A stretch of 64,000 bases of DNA, from contig FWCC01000092.1 of the NCBI GenBank assembly GCA_900169235.1, positions 1 to 64,000 of the forward strand, written 5' to 3'. Origin of the DNA: Zarea fungicola. Taxonomy: Eukaryota > Ascomycota > Sordariomycetes > Hypocreales > Cordycipitaceae. A program made the position numbers and the translations under genes. The notes below the pieces were generated by a model. The model was given only the letters and a program-made list of their open reading frames with translations, ran no database searches and was not told where the DNA came from. Positions 52,946 through 62,586 of the stretch are shown piece by piece; position 1 is the stretch's first letter; every line of letters begins with the position of its first letter.

Positions 52946-53617
52946 ATGGCAGACAAGGAGCAAAAGGTAAACGACAGCAAGCCTACCCGCAAGGTTCCCC
53001 CTCCAGACGCAACTCCAAGCGAGGTCCGCGCCTATCTCGTCCACGTCCTCATTCATGACCACGAGGCCACGCCCGAGTCTGCTCGTGAGATGGCCGACCA
53101 CTGGAAGTTCGGCCGCGGCTCGGACCTCCGCCACTTCAAAGACTATCAGTCCCACAGAATCTTTAAAGGAGACGTCGGGACCTATCTGCACCGATCGATC
53201 CAGCGAGATTTATGGGAGGAATGGTGGGCATCTTACGCACTCCGCCATGTTTGTGAGTGAGCCCCCGCCAAAAAGAATCTACTGCTGAATTATTTCAAAA
53301 TCTTCAAAGAGGTGTACTAATGATTTGGGAGCATAGACGCCGCTATAGCCGGAGGATCTATGGCTGCCACCATCATATACTTTTATGACCGTGGTATGTA
53401 ACCCTCCCCTTGGTACTATGATTGATATATTAACGACTACCGTGCTGCTGCTACTGGATGATTAAAAGCCGTCTATACCCTGTTTGTACTCTTGGTCCTT
53501 CCGCAAGCTGTGCTGGCGACGAAATTGCCCGAGGATGGCTTCACCCCTGTCCCTTTTGTTACTCTTTTCTTGACTTTTGGAGTCTTTATGGCTGCTGTAT
53601 TTGAATATTTGCTGTAA
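52946..53617 (+). CDS. Small two-helix membrane protein, unknown function
   Basis: Three exons (52946-53252, 53337-53393, 53469-53617; GT-AG introns 84 and 75 nt) encode 170 residues. The N-terminus is polar (MADKEQKVNDSKPTRKVPPP), followed by a helical region (SEVRAYLVHVLIHDHEATPE; DLRHFKDYQSHRIFKGDVGT; RDLWEEWWASYALRHV). The end contains three hydrophobic stretches (YAAIAGGSMAATIIYFYD; AVYTLFVLLVLPQAVLA; FVTLFLTFGVFMAAVFEYLL), giving two or three membrane helices. Exon phases are consistent, and each intron has good donor and acceptor sequences, so the model is solid although I recognise no family. Without the introns the frame stops within 2 codons of exon 1. The context is conserved-type, GC-rich DNA next to core genes. 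Confidence 0.72.
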
Positions 53618-54054
53618 TTGGATATTAAGCGTTTCCGCGGTTGGTGGAGGGCTTAATAATGATGGTACCCAGTCGCAGCTGAACAAAGCCACAAGCCGCA
53701 TTCAGACGTCGTAGTTATAGTTTATACAATAAGCTTCATCTGCAGGAGGGTATTGTGCATGTATAATGCGCCACCTACATGCACGCTTACACCCTTCATC
53801 TTGGCACTTACAGGCACTTTGACTACAAACAGTAACATCCCGTATAGACAAATCGAAACTGCGTAAATTCAACCGTTTCGCCAAATTAGCCACTTTTTTT
53901 CTCTTTCGGTACTTTACATGATTTCCATAATCCCAAAACTCCGCAATATTTTTCGCAGCGATTCTGCCTCGCCCTATGTGCTTCACCGTGAATAAACATG
54001 AAATACCCCAACTATCCTTCCTTGTCTTTGCCAGTCTTGACCATGTCGTAAAAC
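53618..54054. other. Intergenic between converging genes
   Basis: About 0.44 kb. A minus-strand open frame (53702-54109) runs on from the RBM25 last exon frame-shifted and is not a gene. Confidence 0.6.
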
Positions 54055-56553
54055 TTATGCCGGGAGACCCCTCTTTTCTGATTCCGTAAAGAAAATCACC
54101 ATGCGCCACAGCTTCTTGACCAGGTCCTCTGCCTCGTCGTCCAATGCCTAAGAAGATGCAAAGTCAGCACAACTCGTATCATGAAGCAAAATGAGAAAAG
54201 AATTAAAAAAAAAAAAAGGAAAAGAAAAAGAAAAAGAGGCGAGAAATGAGGGGCAAAACTTACACCTTCCAACTCTTCCGCCAACGCCGCCGCCGTTCCG
54301 TGCTTCCTCAGATGCTCCTCCACCGCATCCACCAGCATCTCCTCCTGCACACCCAGATACTCGACAATCTTCTTTTCCACAAACGGCTTCAGCTTCTCCC
54401 CAATCACCCCGTCGTCCAGGAAATCCCACTGCACCTGCCACTTCCACAAGCCCTCCTTGTCCGACGGAATCTCCTGCGCCAGCTTCCGCACCGCCTGCGA
54501 AATCTCCTCGTCCGTCATGCCCTCTGTCCCGCCAGCACCACCCGCGCCGCCGCCGTTTGTGCTCGCGTCGTACTCAATCGGAATGAGCTGTCGGCGTGCG
54601 CCCGTCTCGTCCTCCTCGTCATCCAGCAGACCCTCCACCTCGGCAATCGTGCGTCGCTGGCCTCCACCACGCGACGCCTGTGCCCTTTGCGCCGCCGCGC
54701 CAAGAGACAGCTTAAACGGCTGAGGTGCCGCCACGGCCGCCGCTGCATGAGTAGTAGCGGCTTGCTGCTGCTGCTGCTGCTGCTGCTCAGACTCTTCATC
54801 CTGCTTGTCCAGGAACGAGTCCGCCATGCCGCGCGCCCGCTCCAGCTGCGCCTGCTCGCGCCGCTGCTCGTCCTTCTCCTGTCGCCGGTCCCCCTCGTCC
54901 TTGGCCTCCTCCTCGGCCCGGTCCATCCCTCGCTTGCGCACCCACCCCGCGTGGTCCCTGTAGTATCCGTGCGACTTGCGGCTGGCCTCCCGCTCGTCGT
55001 TCCATCCCTTGTCGCGCTCCGTCGTGTCCTGCACGCGCCGCTCGTGCACCTCCGCGGCGTGCTTTTCGCGCTCCCGCTCCCGCTCCAGCGCCGCCTGCCG
55101 TGAGCGCTCGCGGTTCGCCCACTTGCGCTCCGCCTCGCTGTAGAGCTTGTCCGCCTCGGCCTTGTCCTCGCGCAGCTGTCGCCTGTTAATCTCCTCGTCG
55201 CTCGCGTCCGTGTCGTCGTCGCGGTAGGTGATGAAGCCGTTCTCGACGCCCCCATTGACAAAGGACGAGGACCCGTTGGCGCCGTTTTGTGCCCTGGGAC
55301 CCGATGGTGCGCCGCGGGGGCCGAGAGGGGCGGCATTGCTGCTCGCATCCTGGGCGACGGGACGGGACGCGTCGTTTCGTCGCCTCTCCATTTCCTCAAA
55401 CTCCTCCTCGCTGCGTAGGCGCTCCAGGTCGTGCTGGTTGCTGCGCTCGCGGAACGCCGCAATCTCCTTGAGCACCACCTCGCGAATCTCGGCCGGAATG
55501 TCTGCCAGCTCGTCCTCCTGTGCCATGCCAATGTTGACCACCTCCACCGTCTCGCCGTCGCCGCCGGCATTCTCCATGAGCGTGTCCACGTCGTCTGATT
55601 TCGACAAGACCGGGTAGAAGAGATTGCGCAGCGCCTGTCTGAGCTGCGCGCGCGCATGCGCCTCGCCGGCATCGGCCTCCTCCTCCTCCTTGCGAAACGC
55701 CTCGAGGTAGTTGGCCGTGCTGGCATCCACCGCCGTCTGTAGCTTGACCTTTTCAATGCCCTCAAACGCGTCGTCGGTCGGCTGCTCCGTCGCAATCGGC
55801 TGCTTCGCCTTGGGCACCTCGACCTCTTCCTCCACCAGTAGGCGCGCCGCGTTGTGCAGCGACTCGACGTCCTCAAACAGCGCAAAGCCAAACTTGGCGC
55901 CCTTGTGGTCGCCGGTGACGCTGTCTAGCGCCTCCCAGCGCTTTAGCCGGCCCACGGCGCTGAGAATCTTTTGTATCCCGTCCGCGCCGACGCCCTCGGG
56001 GATCTCGCTGATGAAAATCGTCCGTAGCTTCTCCTCGGCCGTCGGGGGGATCAGCACCTGTGCGACATCGCGGTTCGACGAGCGGCCTTGGTCGTGGCCA
56101 CGGTCCATGCCCAGACCGGGTCTGCTGCCGCCGCCAGATTGTCTGGGGCCATCACCTCGGTCGTTGCCGCCACGGTCAGGGCCTGTTGTGCCGAGTCGGA
56201 TCACGGGGGCGTTGAAGTTGATGTTGGGTAGGTTTGGGGGTTGGAAGGAGGCGGGTGCACCGCCGCGAGCAGACGGGGGCGCATTTGCGTGCTGCATGCC
56301 CGGTGGCATGTTTGGTCGTGCTGGGACGCCTGGTGGAGGAGCAGCTGAGAAGCGTTAGCCATCGACGGAAGCAGGAAAGAGTGCACTGAGAATATACCTA
56401 AACCAGGGGGCGCTCCCATTCCTGGGGGAGCGTTACCATGTCCTCCATATCCAGGTGGTGCGCCGTATGAGCCTCCTATTTCCCTGTTAGCCGACATTCA
56501 CGTATTTTATGCCCTACAGTGTAAAGCTTGCCTCCATATTGGTTGTACGACAT
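54055..56553 (-). CDS. RBM25: RNA-binding protein 25 (RRM + PWI splicing factor)
   Basis: A nuclear splicing factor of the RBM25/Snu71 type, associated with the U1 snRNP and 5' splice-site choice. Exons 56553-56532, 56475-56398, 56344-54264 and 54147-54055 give 757 residues. The start MSYNQYG leads into a Gly/Pro/Tyr-rich N-terminus (GGSYGAPPGYGGHGNAPPGM). The RRM lies at about residues 138-215 (LRTIFISEIPEGVGADGIQK; KFGFALFEDVESLHNAARLL). Then come acidic stretches, a long RE/RD/ER-rich helix, a glutamine run (about 553-562) and a C-terminal PWI domain (KEGLWKWQVQWDFLDDG; LVKKLWRMVIFFTESEKRGL). Intron 1 (56531-56476, 56 nt) starts GCAAGC: a GC-AG intron seven codons after the ATG. Introns 2 and 3 (53 and 116 nt) are GT-AG. 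It is divergent from MRP21. Confidence 0.88.
54763..54788. repeat. CTG/CAG trinucleotide run in RBM25
   Basis: About eight CTG units on the plus strand, coding for a Gln run in RBM25. Its length is likely to vary between isolates. Confidence 0.85.
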
Positions 56554-57063
56554 GGTGCCTAAATGGCCAGCTGCGCAAGGCGGCAACTATCGTCACAATG
56601 CCAGTCTTATCTCTCCAGGTATCGAAGCTCTGTACTTTTGTTTAATCCGGCTGCTGCTGAATGAATTTATCGATGGTGCATGTCGCTAGGTATCTTGCAA
56701 TAATGTTGAAATGGAGCTTCAAGTTTGCGGCGCGGCGTTGATTGGTCCCACCAGGCTGCCTTGGATGGCAACTTTTGGGCGAGCGCCGCATCAATAATTT
56801 TTCCGTCCCCAGGCCGAATTACTTTTGGTGCTGGAGACAACAACTCCTCGAGAGCTATCCAGCAATCCATCAATTGGCAGACGCAATTCCACAGAGGCGT
56901 ATTTAAAATGTACGTTTGTAGTATTTATTGAACCAATTGAAGTCTCGAGTCGATTCGCTGCTAACTTTGCTCCAGGGCCGCCTCCATTCGCCACAGCAGT
57001 GTCATACTGCGTCGGATAGCCACCCAAAGTCCATTGACAGCTCGATGCTTCACGACGACGACA
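56554..57063. promoter_or_regulatory. Divergent promoter, RBM25 / MRP21
   Basis: About 0.5 kb between two divergent conserved genes. The plus-strand side may also hold a 5' UTR intron for MRP21, but no specific element is recognised. Confidence 0.5.
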
Positions 57064-57726
57064 ATGAACCTCGCCGAGCGCCGCGCGCCCAAGCCCGCGC
57101 CGCGCATAAATCCTCTCATCGGCGGTATCCAGCGCAGCACCCCGAAGCAGCAAGAAACTGAGCCCGCCGCTGCCCCTGCTGCTGCTCCCACTGCTCCGAC
57201 GACACCAAAGACATCGACGCAATCGACGCAATCAACGGCCAACTTTATACCACCACCGCCTCCTCCTCCACCATCTTCCTCTGTTCTCAAAACAGACACC
57301 CCCGGCGAAGCCACGGCCGCTAGCAACCACACATACTCGGCCACCAGCAAGGCCGTCCCGTTCGAGCTTGACGTGTCGTCCATCATCTCCAGCAAGGCCG
57401 CCGACTTTGGCCGCTCCCTGCAGCAGGAGGACCCCCTGACGCGCCCGCGCGTGCGCTCCGCCGCCTCGACGGGCCGCACCGTCTTTGTGCGCACCGCCCA
57501 GGGCGGCGGCGCCAACACGGCGCCCACGGTCAAGAGCGCCCTCGCCGCGCTCAACCGCCTCGTAAAGACCCAGCACATCAAGAACAAGTACCACAGCCAA
57601 AAGTCGCACGAGCGTCCCGGCCTCAAGCGCAAGAGGCTGGCGAGTGAGCGCTGGCGGGCACGTTTCAAGACTGGCTTCTGCGCCGCCTATGTGCGGGTGC
57701 ATGAGCTGAGAAAGCAGGGGTGGTAA
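57064..57726 (+). CDS. MRP21: Mitochondrial ribosomal protein bS21m (MRP21)
   Basis: A small-subunit mitochondrial ribosomal protein of the bacterial S21 family, 220 residues from MNLAERRAPKPAPRINPLIG. The C-terminal 65 residues carry the bS21 signature: TVKSALAALNRLVKTQHIKN, KYHSQKSHERPGLKRKRLAS and RWRARFKTGFCAAYVRVHEL, then RKQGW. The first 150 residues are a basic then Pro/Ala/Thr-rich extension (IPPPPPPPPSSS, a likely flexible linker). They presumably contain the mitochondrial targeting signal; bacterial S21 is only about 70 residues, and long extensions are usual in fungi. An in-frame TTG at 57034 gives MTARCFTTTT only as an alternative. No introns are found. It is divergent from RBM25, with GC-rich flanks. 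Confidence 0.88.
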   Translation: MNLAERRAPKPAPRINPLIGGIQRSTPKQQETEPAAAPAAAPTAPTTPKTSTQSTQSTANFIPPPPPPPPSSSVLKTDTPGEATAASNHTYSATSKAVPFELDVSSIISSKAADFGRSLQQEDPLTRPRVRSAASTGRTVFVRTAQGGGANTAPTVKSALAALNRLVKTQHIKNKYHSQKSHERPGLKRKRLASERWRARFKTGFCAAYVRVHELRKQGW

Positions 57727-58108
57727 GAATGCACTCACTCCAAAGGGGTTTTTTTTCCTCCTGAATGTATAGCAGAGTGTAAAGAGGCATGTACCATTAG
57801 AAACCGTGGAGAAAAGAATGGATTGTGGCTAGAGCCCAGTTCGTGTATGATATCAGCATAGCAAATACAATATTTCACAAGTAAAGTGTAGCACTACATC
57901 TCAACATGTCACTTTTGCCTGGGTTTTGATTGAATGAAATCAGTAAAAATGTCATCATTAGCAAATCGACTGGTGAGAATAGTGGCCGAGCCATTTGTCC
58001 TTGATCATGAAAGAATTACTTGACCTATGAATACCCCCATGGCCAAGCTTAAAAAAAAAAAAGACCGCCATCGCGGTATTGTCACATGTATTGTACAGCA
58101 ATCCGTGT
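57727..58108. other. Intergenic between converging genes
   Basis: 382 bp between the MRP21 and HAUS6 3' ends. There is an A-run at about 58050-58062; nothing else. Confidence 0.6.
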
Positions 58109-60282
58109 TTAATCCTCCCACTGACTCCCCTCTCTCCTCGGCGGCAGGGCCCTCGCCTTTCTCTGCTGCTTCCGAATCTCCCGCTGCCGGTCCTCCCTCG
58201 CCTTCTGCTGCGCCTTTTCAAACCCCGCCATGCTCATCCTCGTCCGTGTCGCCAAGTCATTAATCTCGTCCTCGTCATCCTCGACAGGCGGGGTCGCCGC
58301 TGGTGGTGCTGCCGCCGCCGCCCCCCTCGCCACTCGGTTCGATGCCGCCGGTCCCAGGGGCAGCTCCGGCTCCTCGTCTTCTAGGAACTGCATCGAGCGG
58401 CGGGCCATGGACATGCGCGTGCGCTCCGCCAGCGATAGTGTGTGCCGTGGCTTGCCGCGCTTCGGCGACGACGAGTTGGAGCTCCGGGCCATGTTCTCCA
58501 TGATCTGGTCCGCCATGGCCTGTGTAGAGGAGGACTCTTCGCCCTCGCCGTCGTTGTATTGCTGACGGAGGTTGCCGCGCTGCGAGTGCTGGCGTGACGT
58601 CGATGTCGACGAGTAGCCGTCTTCCGAGTACGGCGTGCCGTAGGAGAGATCACTCTCACTCCGGTGCAGTGTGCGAGGCGCAGGGTCTGCATATAGGCTG
58701 GTTGGCTGTGACGACGGTTGGTTGGCTATTGTATCGCGAGGACGGTATTGAGGCTCCGGGTATGGCTCCGGCTCCTCGTCCATGTCGCCGAGGTCGCTAA
58801 GTTCGGAAATTGGATCGCTGGCGAGGTGGATGGAAACATCCGGGTTGCCGTATTGAGCGCACATGCTTGTTAGCCTCTGTGTCGCATTTTCAAAGCTGTT
58901 AGTTTTGATTTCTGCAAGCTCCTCGTCCAAATCCTGTAAAATGGCCGCGTAGTCTTCATGAAGCGGTGCCTCATGGCTTGCCACGATGCCGCGCGCTGCA
59001 CCGACATGTAGCTCCTTGTGTGCATTAAACTGCAGGTCAATACCTTTTGAGGGATCCTTTGACACAACTTTCCTCTTCATCGGTGACGCTGGGCGACGAC
59101 TCTTATCCCCCCCAGCCATGTCCCTGCGTAGGTCGTCCCACCGGGCGAGGCGCTGTTTCTGTGCTTCAACACGGCCGTCGAGCTGCTGTAGCAAGCCTCG
59201 GCCGCCGTCCTCCAACTCCGCCAACCGACCCTGCTGCACACGTCGCCATACCCTGTCGTAGGATGTACCCAGCAGGCCCTTGCCGTCTTTGCCCGCCGCA
59301 TCGCCTGCAAGCAGCGTATCCATCCAGGCCTCGTTGCCGGACCAGTTATTCCGCACCGTGCGTCTGACGGTCCGGCGCACATCTTCCGATACATGTCCAG
59401 ACTCGGCTGCAGCAGCCTGCCGCGCCCGGAGGACCTCGTGTCGGCGCGCAATGCCCCGCTCCTTCATGGCCAGCAAGTCGCCAAAGTCTCTAAACTTGGC
59501 CTCTGCCTCGCGTCTCCTCTCCAACACGCGCCGCAGAGAGGTGCGGTGCGCCAGAATCAGCGGCCTCAACAAATGCCCATCGCCCTGGTATCCCCTGTTC
59601 TCGAGCGCGACCTGGACGGCAACCACAGGTGTCCTGCGCACTCCGGGGTCGGCCACCACCGTGCTCCTGAGCGCCGCCGAGGAAAACGACGCGAGCACCT
59701 CTTCGAGCCGCTCGCCCTTGCAGTCGTCGAGCATCGTCTTGCGTATCAGGATGTCGCGGCCGAGGTCGCCATTCTTTTTTGCATTCTCGAGGCCGCGGAG
59801 GAGGCCGGCACGGAGATTGACCGACTGTATTTGTTCGACGGCAGGAAAGTAGGGTTTCAGTTTCTATCCTGGTCAGTAAATAAAGTTTGCTACCAAGTGT
59901 ACGGAGTGACCACCGCAGCAGCCGCCGCGGCACTATTGCAACATACAGATGCCGTCTCTTCTGGGTCCCAGATTTCGAATAGTCGGTACAGGGCCCATTC
60001 CACCGCCTGCACCCGTCGCTTGTGGTTCTGCGTAGTGCCCGCAAAGGTGGCGGGTGTTATGTCGGGCCAGTCGTCCGCGAGGTCGAGGTCTAGCAGTCGT
60101 AAATTCGTGAGAAACGTGGGAATCAATGGGCTGGGGGGCGCTGCCTTGACCACTGCCGGTGCGGAGAGGCCTGCTGCCGCGGCTGGGCGACCGTGCATCG
60201 AGAGAGGTCGTCGTGATGCTGGTGCCGCGGCCGACGCGCCAACGCGGTCGGATCGCGTGCGACTGTGATGGGCGGCGGCCAT
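58109..60282 (-). CDS. HAUS6: HAUS augmin-like complex subunit 6
   Basis: The augmin complex recruits gamma-tubulin to spindle microtubules and so branches new ones; subunit 6 is its largest scaffold. Exons 60282-59947 and 59863-58109 with an 83-nt GT-AG intron give 696 residues. The start at MAAAHHSRTRSDR was taken because the N-terminal domain follows: FLTNLRLLDLDLADDWPDIT, VQAVEWALYRLFEIWDPEET, then across the intron KLKPYFPAVEQIQSVNLRAG, KKNGDLGRDILIRKTMLDDC and KGERLEEVLASFSSAALR. This is the HAUS6 N-terminal region as seen in filamentous fungi. The middle is coiled-coil-like (RRVLERRREAEAKFRD; QQLDGRVEAQKQRLARWDDL), and the rest is a low-complexity, basic/acidic Ser-rich tail (SSPKRGKPRHTLSLAERTRM twice in variant form). 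An upstream ATG at 60444 is less likely. Confidence 0.87.
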
Positions 60283-60886
60283 TGACAGCGAGGGCCAGAG
60301 TCCGTCGTCAGCAGCGCTGAGGTTGCGGATACATGTAGTTATAGCAGTAGCAAAAATATTTGTCGCCTTGTCGGTGAGCAGGGGAGCTTTGGTGCAAGGG
60401 TGGTGGTGGTTGGCATGGGTACTGTGACTTGGTCGGTGACGCATCGATCTGGGTTGGAGGAGAGTATCTGGCCCATGCAGGAAGAAGCTACACTAACTAA
60501 TGTTTCCCTCACATTTTGCATAGGTATGCGTTCCAATCATGTATTCATATACTAGGTTTATTTTCTTCTTTTAATTTATATCGGCGGCATTGTGAATTTA
60601 GGCCATATTCTAGCCCTGCATGTCGCTGCCGCAGCACCAAGCAGTGCCTTACAGTGCAGACCACACGGCGCATAGGACTGAATAATATTAAAAATGACCA
60701 GTCAAGTAATTCTATATTATCGTCGGAAATTCGTCTTTCTTTCATGTTCTCTCAAATCATACGTCACACATTGAACAAGGCTGCTCTCTTTGGAATGAAA
60801 TTGGAGTCAATTTTGGTCACTTCCTATACACAAGTTGCAATACTCAAGACTGAGATGAGCTTCCCTAACCCGATTCTCGACACCCA
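60283..60886. other. Intergenic, no gene seen
   Basis: About 0.6 kb: leader or promoter of HAUS6 and 3' side of the GST gene. AT-rich, without distinct features. Confidence 0.6.
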
Positions 60887-61522
60887 TTACTCCAGGCCCT
60901 TGAGTGCGGGTCTAGCAGAAATCTTCTCCAGCCAAGCGTTGAGATTGTCAAGCCCGTCAAAACTAGCACCCAGCATCTTGACATAGGTCATAAACGACCA
61001 GACATGAGTGTCCGCCAAGCTATACTCGTCACCAAGCAAATACTGCTTGCCCTTTAAGCCATCATTTAGAATCGCCAGCTGCTTCTCCAGATCTACCTTG
61101 GCCTTGTCACCGTCTGACTTGCGCAGCGCCTTCATGGCGTCATCTTCGTCGGAACAGCCGTGCATGACGAGTCCAATGAGACGGGTATTGATGGAAAGAT
61201 TGACATTGGTCCACACAATCCACTTCATGGCCTGGCCACGCAGCGTCATATCCGCCGGGTACAGCTTGGTTTCGACGCCAAACACCTCACCGAGGTACAT
61301 GGTGATGGCAGTCGACTCCCAGAGAGGCACATCGTTGTGCACAATGGCGGGCACGAGGCCGTTTGGATTAATGGCCAAGTACTCGGGCTTCTTGGTGCCC
61401 TCACGCAGAGTCACGTTGATGCGCTCGGCCAGCTTCTTGCCGGCAGCGGCTTCAAGCTCATTGACGACAGCTTCGGTGATGCTGGCGGTGCAGTATGGTG
61501 CGAGATAGAATTTAAAAGACAT
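60887..61522 (-). CDS. Glutathione S-transferase
   Basis: A cytosolic GST-fold protein of 211 residues, intronless, that conjugates glutathione to electrophiles. The N-terminal thioredoxin-like domain reads MSFKFYLAPYCTASITEAVV, GTKKPEYLAINPNGLVPAIV, then the glutathione gamma-glutamyl site DVPLWESTAITMYLGEVFG with cis-Pro, Glu and Ser. The C-terminal helical domain follows (MKWIVWTNVNLSINTRL; YLLGDEYSLADTHVWSFMTY; DNLNAWLEKISARPALKGLE) with the conserved N-capping D in SLADTHVW. The exact class (theta/omega/eEF1B-gamma-like) is unclear. The start is the only Met before the YLAPYC strand. The DNA is GC-rich, like its neighbours. It is divergent from or separate to all nearby genes. Confidence 0.9.
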   Translation of the reverse strand: MSFKFYLAPYCTASITEAVVNELEAAAGKKLAERINVTLREGTKKPEYLAINPNGLVPAIVHNDVPLWESTAITMYLGEVFGVETKLYPADMTLRGQAMKWIVWTNVNLSINTRLIGLVMHGCSDEDDAMKALRKSDGDKAKVDLEKQLAILNDGLKGKQYLLGDEYSLADTHVWSFMTYVKMLGASFDGLDNLNAWLEKISARPALKGLE

Positions 61523-62586
61523 GATGTTTACAAAAAGGATGATTCAAAATATATTTTTTTGGTTTGGTAATTTTCTTCTCAAGACTGAATGAATGTATGA
61601 ATTGAAAGAGAAATGGCCAGCTTGATTCCGGCAACGGCCACTTATTATAATTCCACGGCGATGGTCCGTCGCTCTGGTGGCGTCGCGTAGATCCAGCTAT
61701 TCACAAGCATTCACGCTAAACGGGTAGAGTTGTGTGGCTTCTTGTTCACTGTTACGGAGGCGTCGAGCTGAGCATCGTGCGCGGACTTTGGCCTCTTATT
61801 ATCCTGGCAAGCTACCCTGTTTACGACATGTACGAAGGTAGTGGCGCTACGGAGCTGAACCCTGGCCAAGCAACGGTGAATATCCGCAGAGCAGCAAATA
61901 CTTCATTCACGATGAGCGGAATACGAGTGGTACTTGCCAAGACAAGTACTGACATTGGCCTGCTTCAGGATTGTCCTGACTTTCGGGCAACAGCAAGGGC
62001 CTAGTAGTAATTTTGGTAGATATGATTGCTAATTAAACTACAACACCGACTTTACTATGCAAGCACTGCTTTAAACAGTTATTCGGCAAATACAATGTAC
62101 TTAGCGCAAGTCTCTACCATGATCTCGATTTCGGTTGTCCTCCGCGAGTGCCGAGTGCCAAACCTGTCGCAAGTGAACTTTCTGGTGCGGAGCGTCACTA
62201 ATAAAACCCTAGTTCGAAACTTGTGGCGGAGAAGACGGTGGAAAGTCGGCACATGAACTCTACTCAGCCAGCCGTTACTCTTTTGGCGACGCTAAACTTG
62301 TAGCTGCATGGTGGAATTTCTTGTACTGCAGACGTTTCAGCATTCAACATGGCGAAGCAGACGCTTCAGGAGGCAGCATTTTGTCGGAGTTTTTATTTAC
62401 ACATGCCAGCAGAAGAGCACCAATCTTCTCTTGTTAACTATTCAAAATTCCAGTAATGCGGCCTGACAATAAATATATTCTAGACTAGAGTATGCAAAAA
62501 ATAAACAATTGAATAATAAAAACTGGTCTCCCATGCTCACCGCAATGGGAGTGTTGAGAATTTGGTGGCAAGCCGTTACCACTGAC
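61523..62586. other. Intergenic, no gene seen
   Basis: About 1.06 kb. Small frames at 61732-62004 and 62026-62256 have no domain or splice logic. This begins the less dense right-hand edge of the window. Confidence 0.55.

Noticed and set aside
54191..55891. Long open frames antisense or out of frame to RBM25 (up to 458 codons)
   Set aside because: GC-rich coding DNA leaves shadow frames open; their Arg/Ser- or Leu/Arg-rich chains have no motifs, while RBM25 domains are clear in the main frame.
56497..56553. RBM25 starting at the second exon (MSANREIGG)
   Set aside because: MSYNQYG upstream joins GGSYGAPPGYGG through a GC-AG intron and fits the family's N-terminus better; MSANREI is intron-derived.
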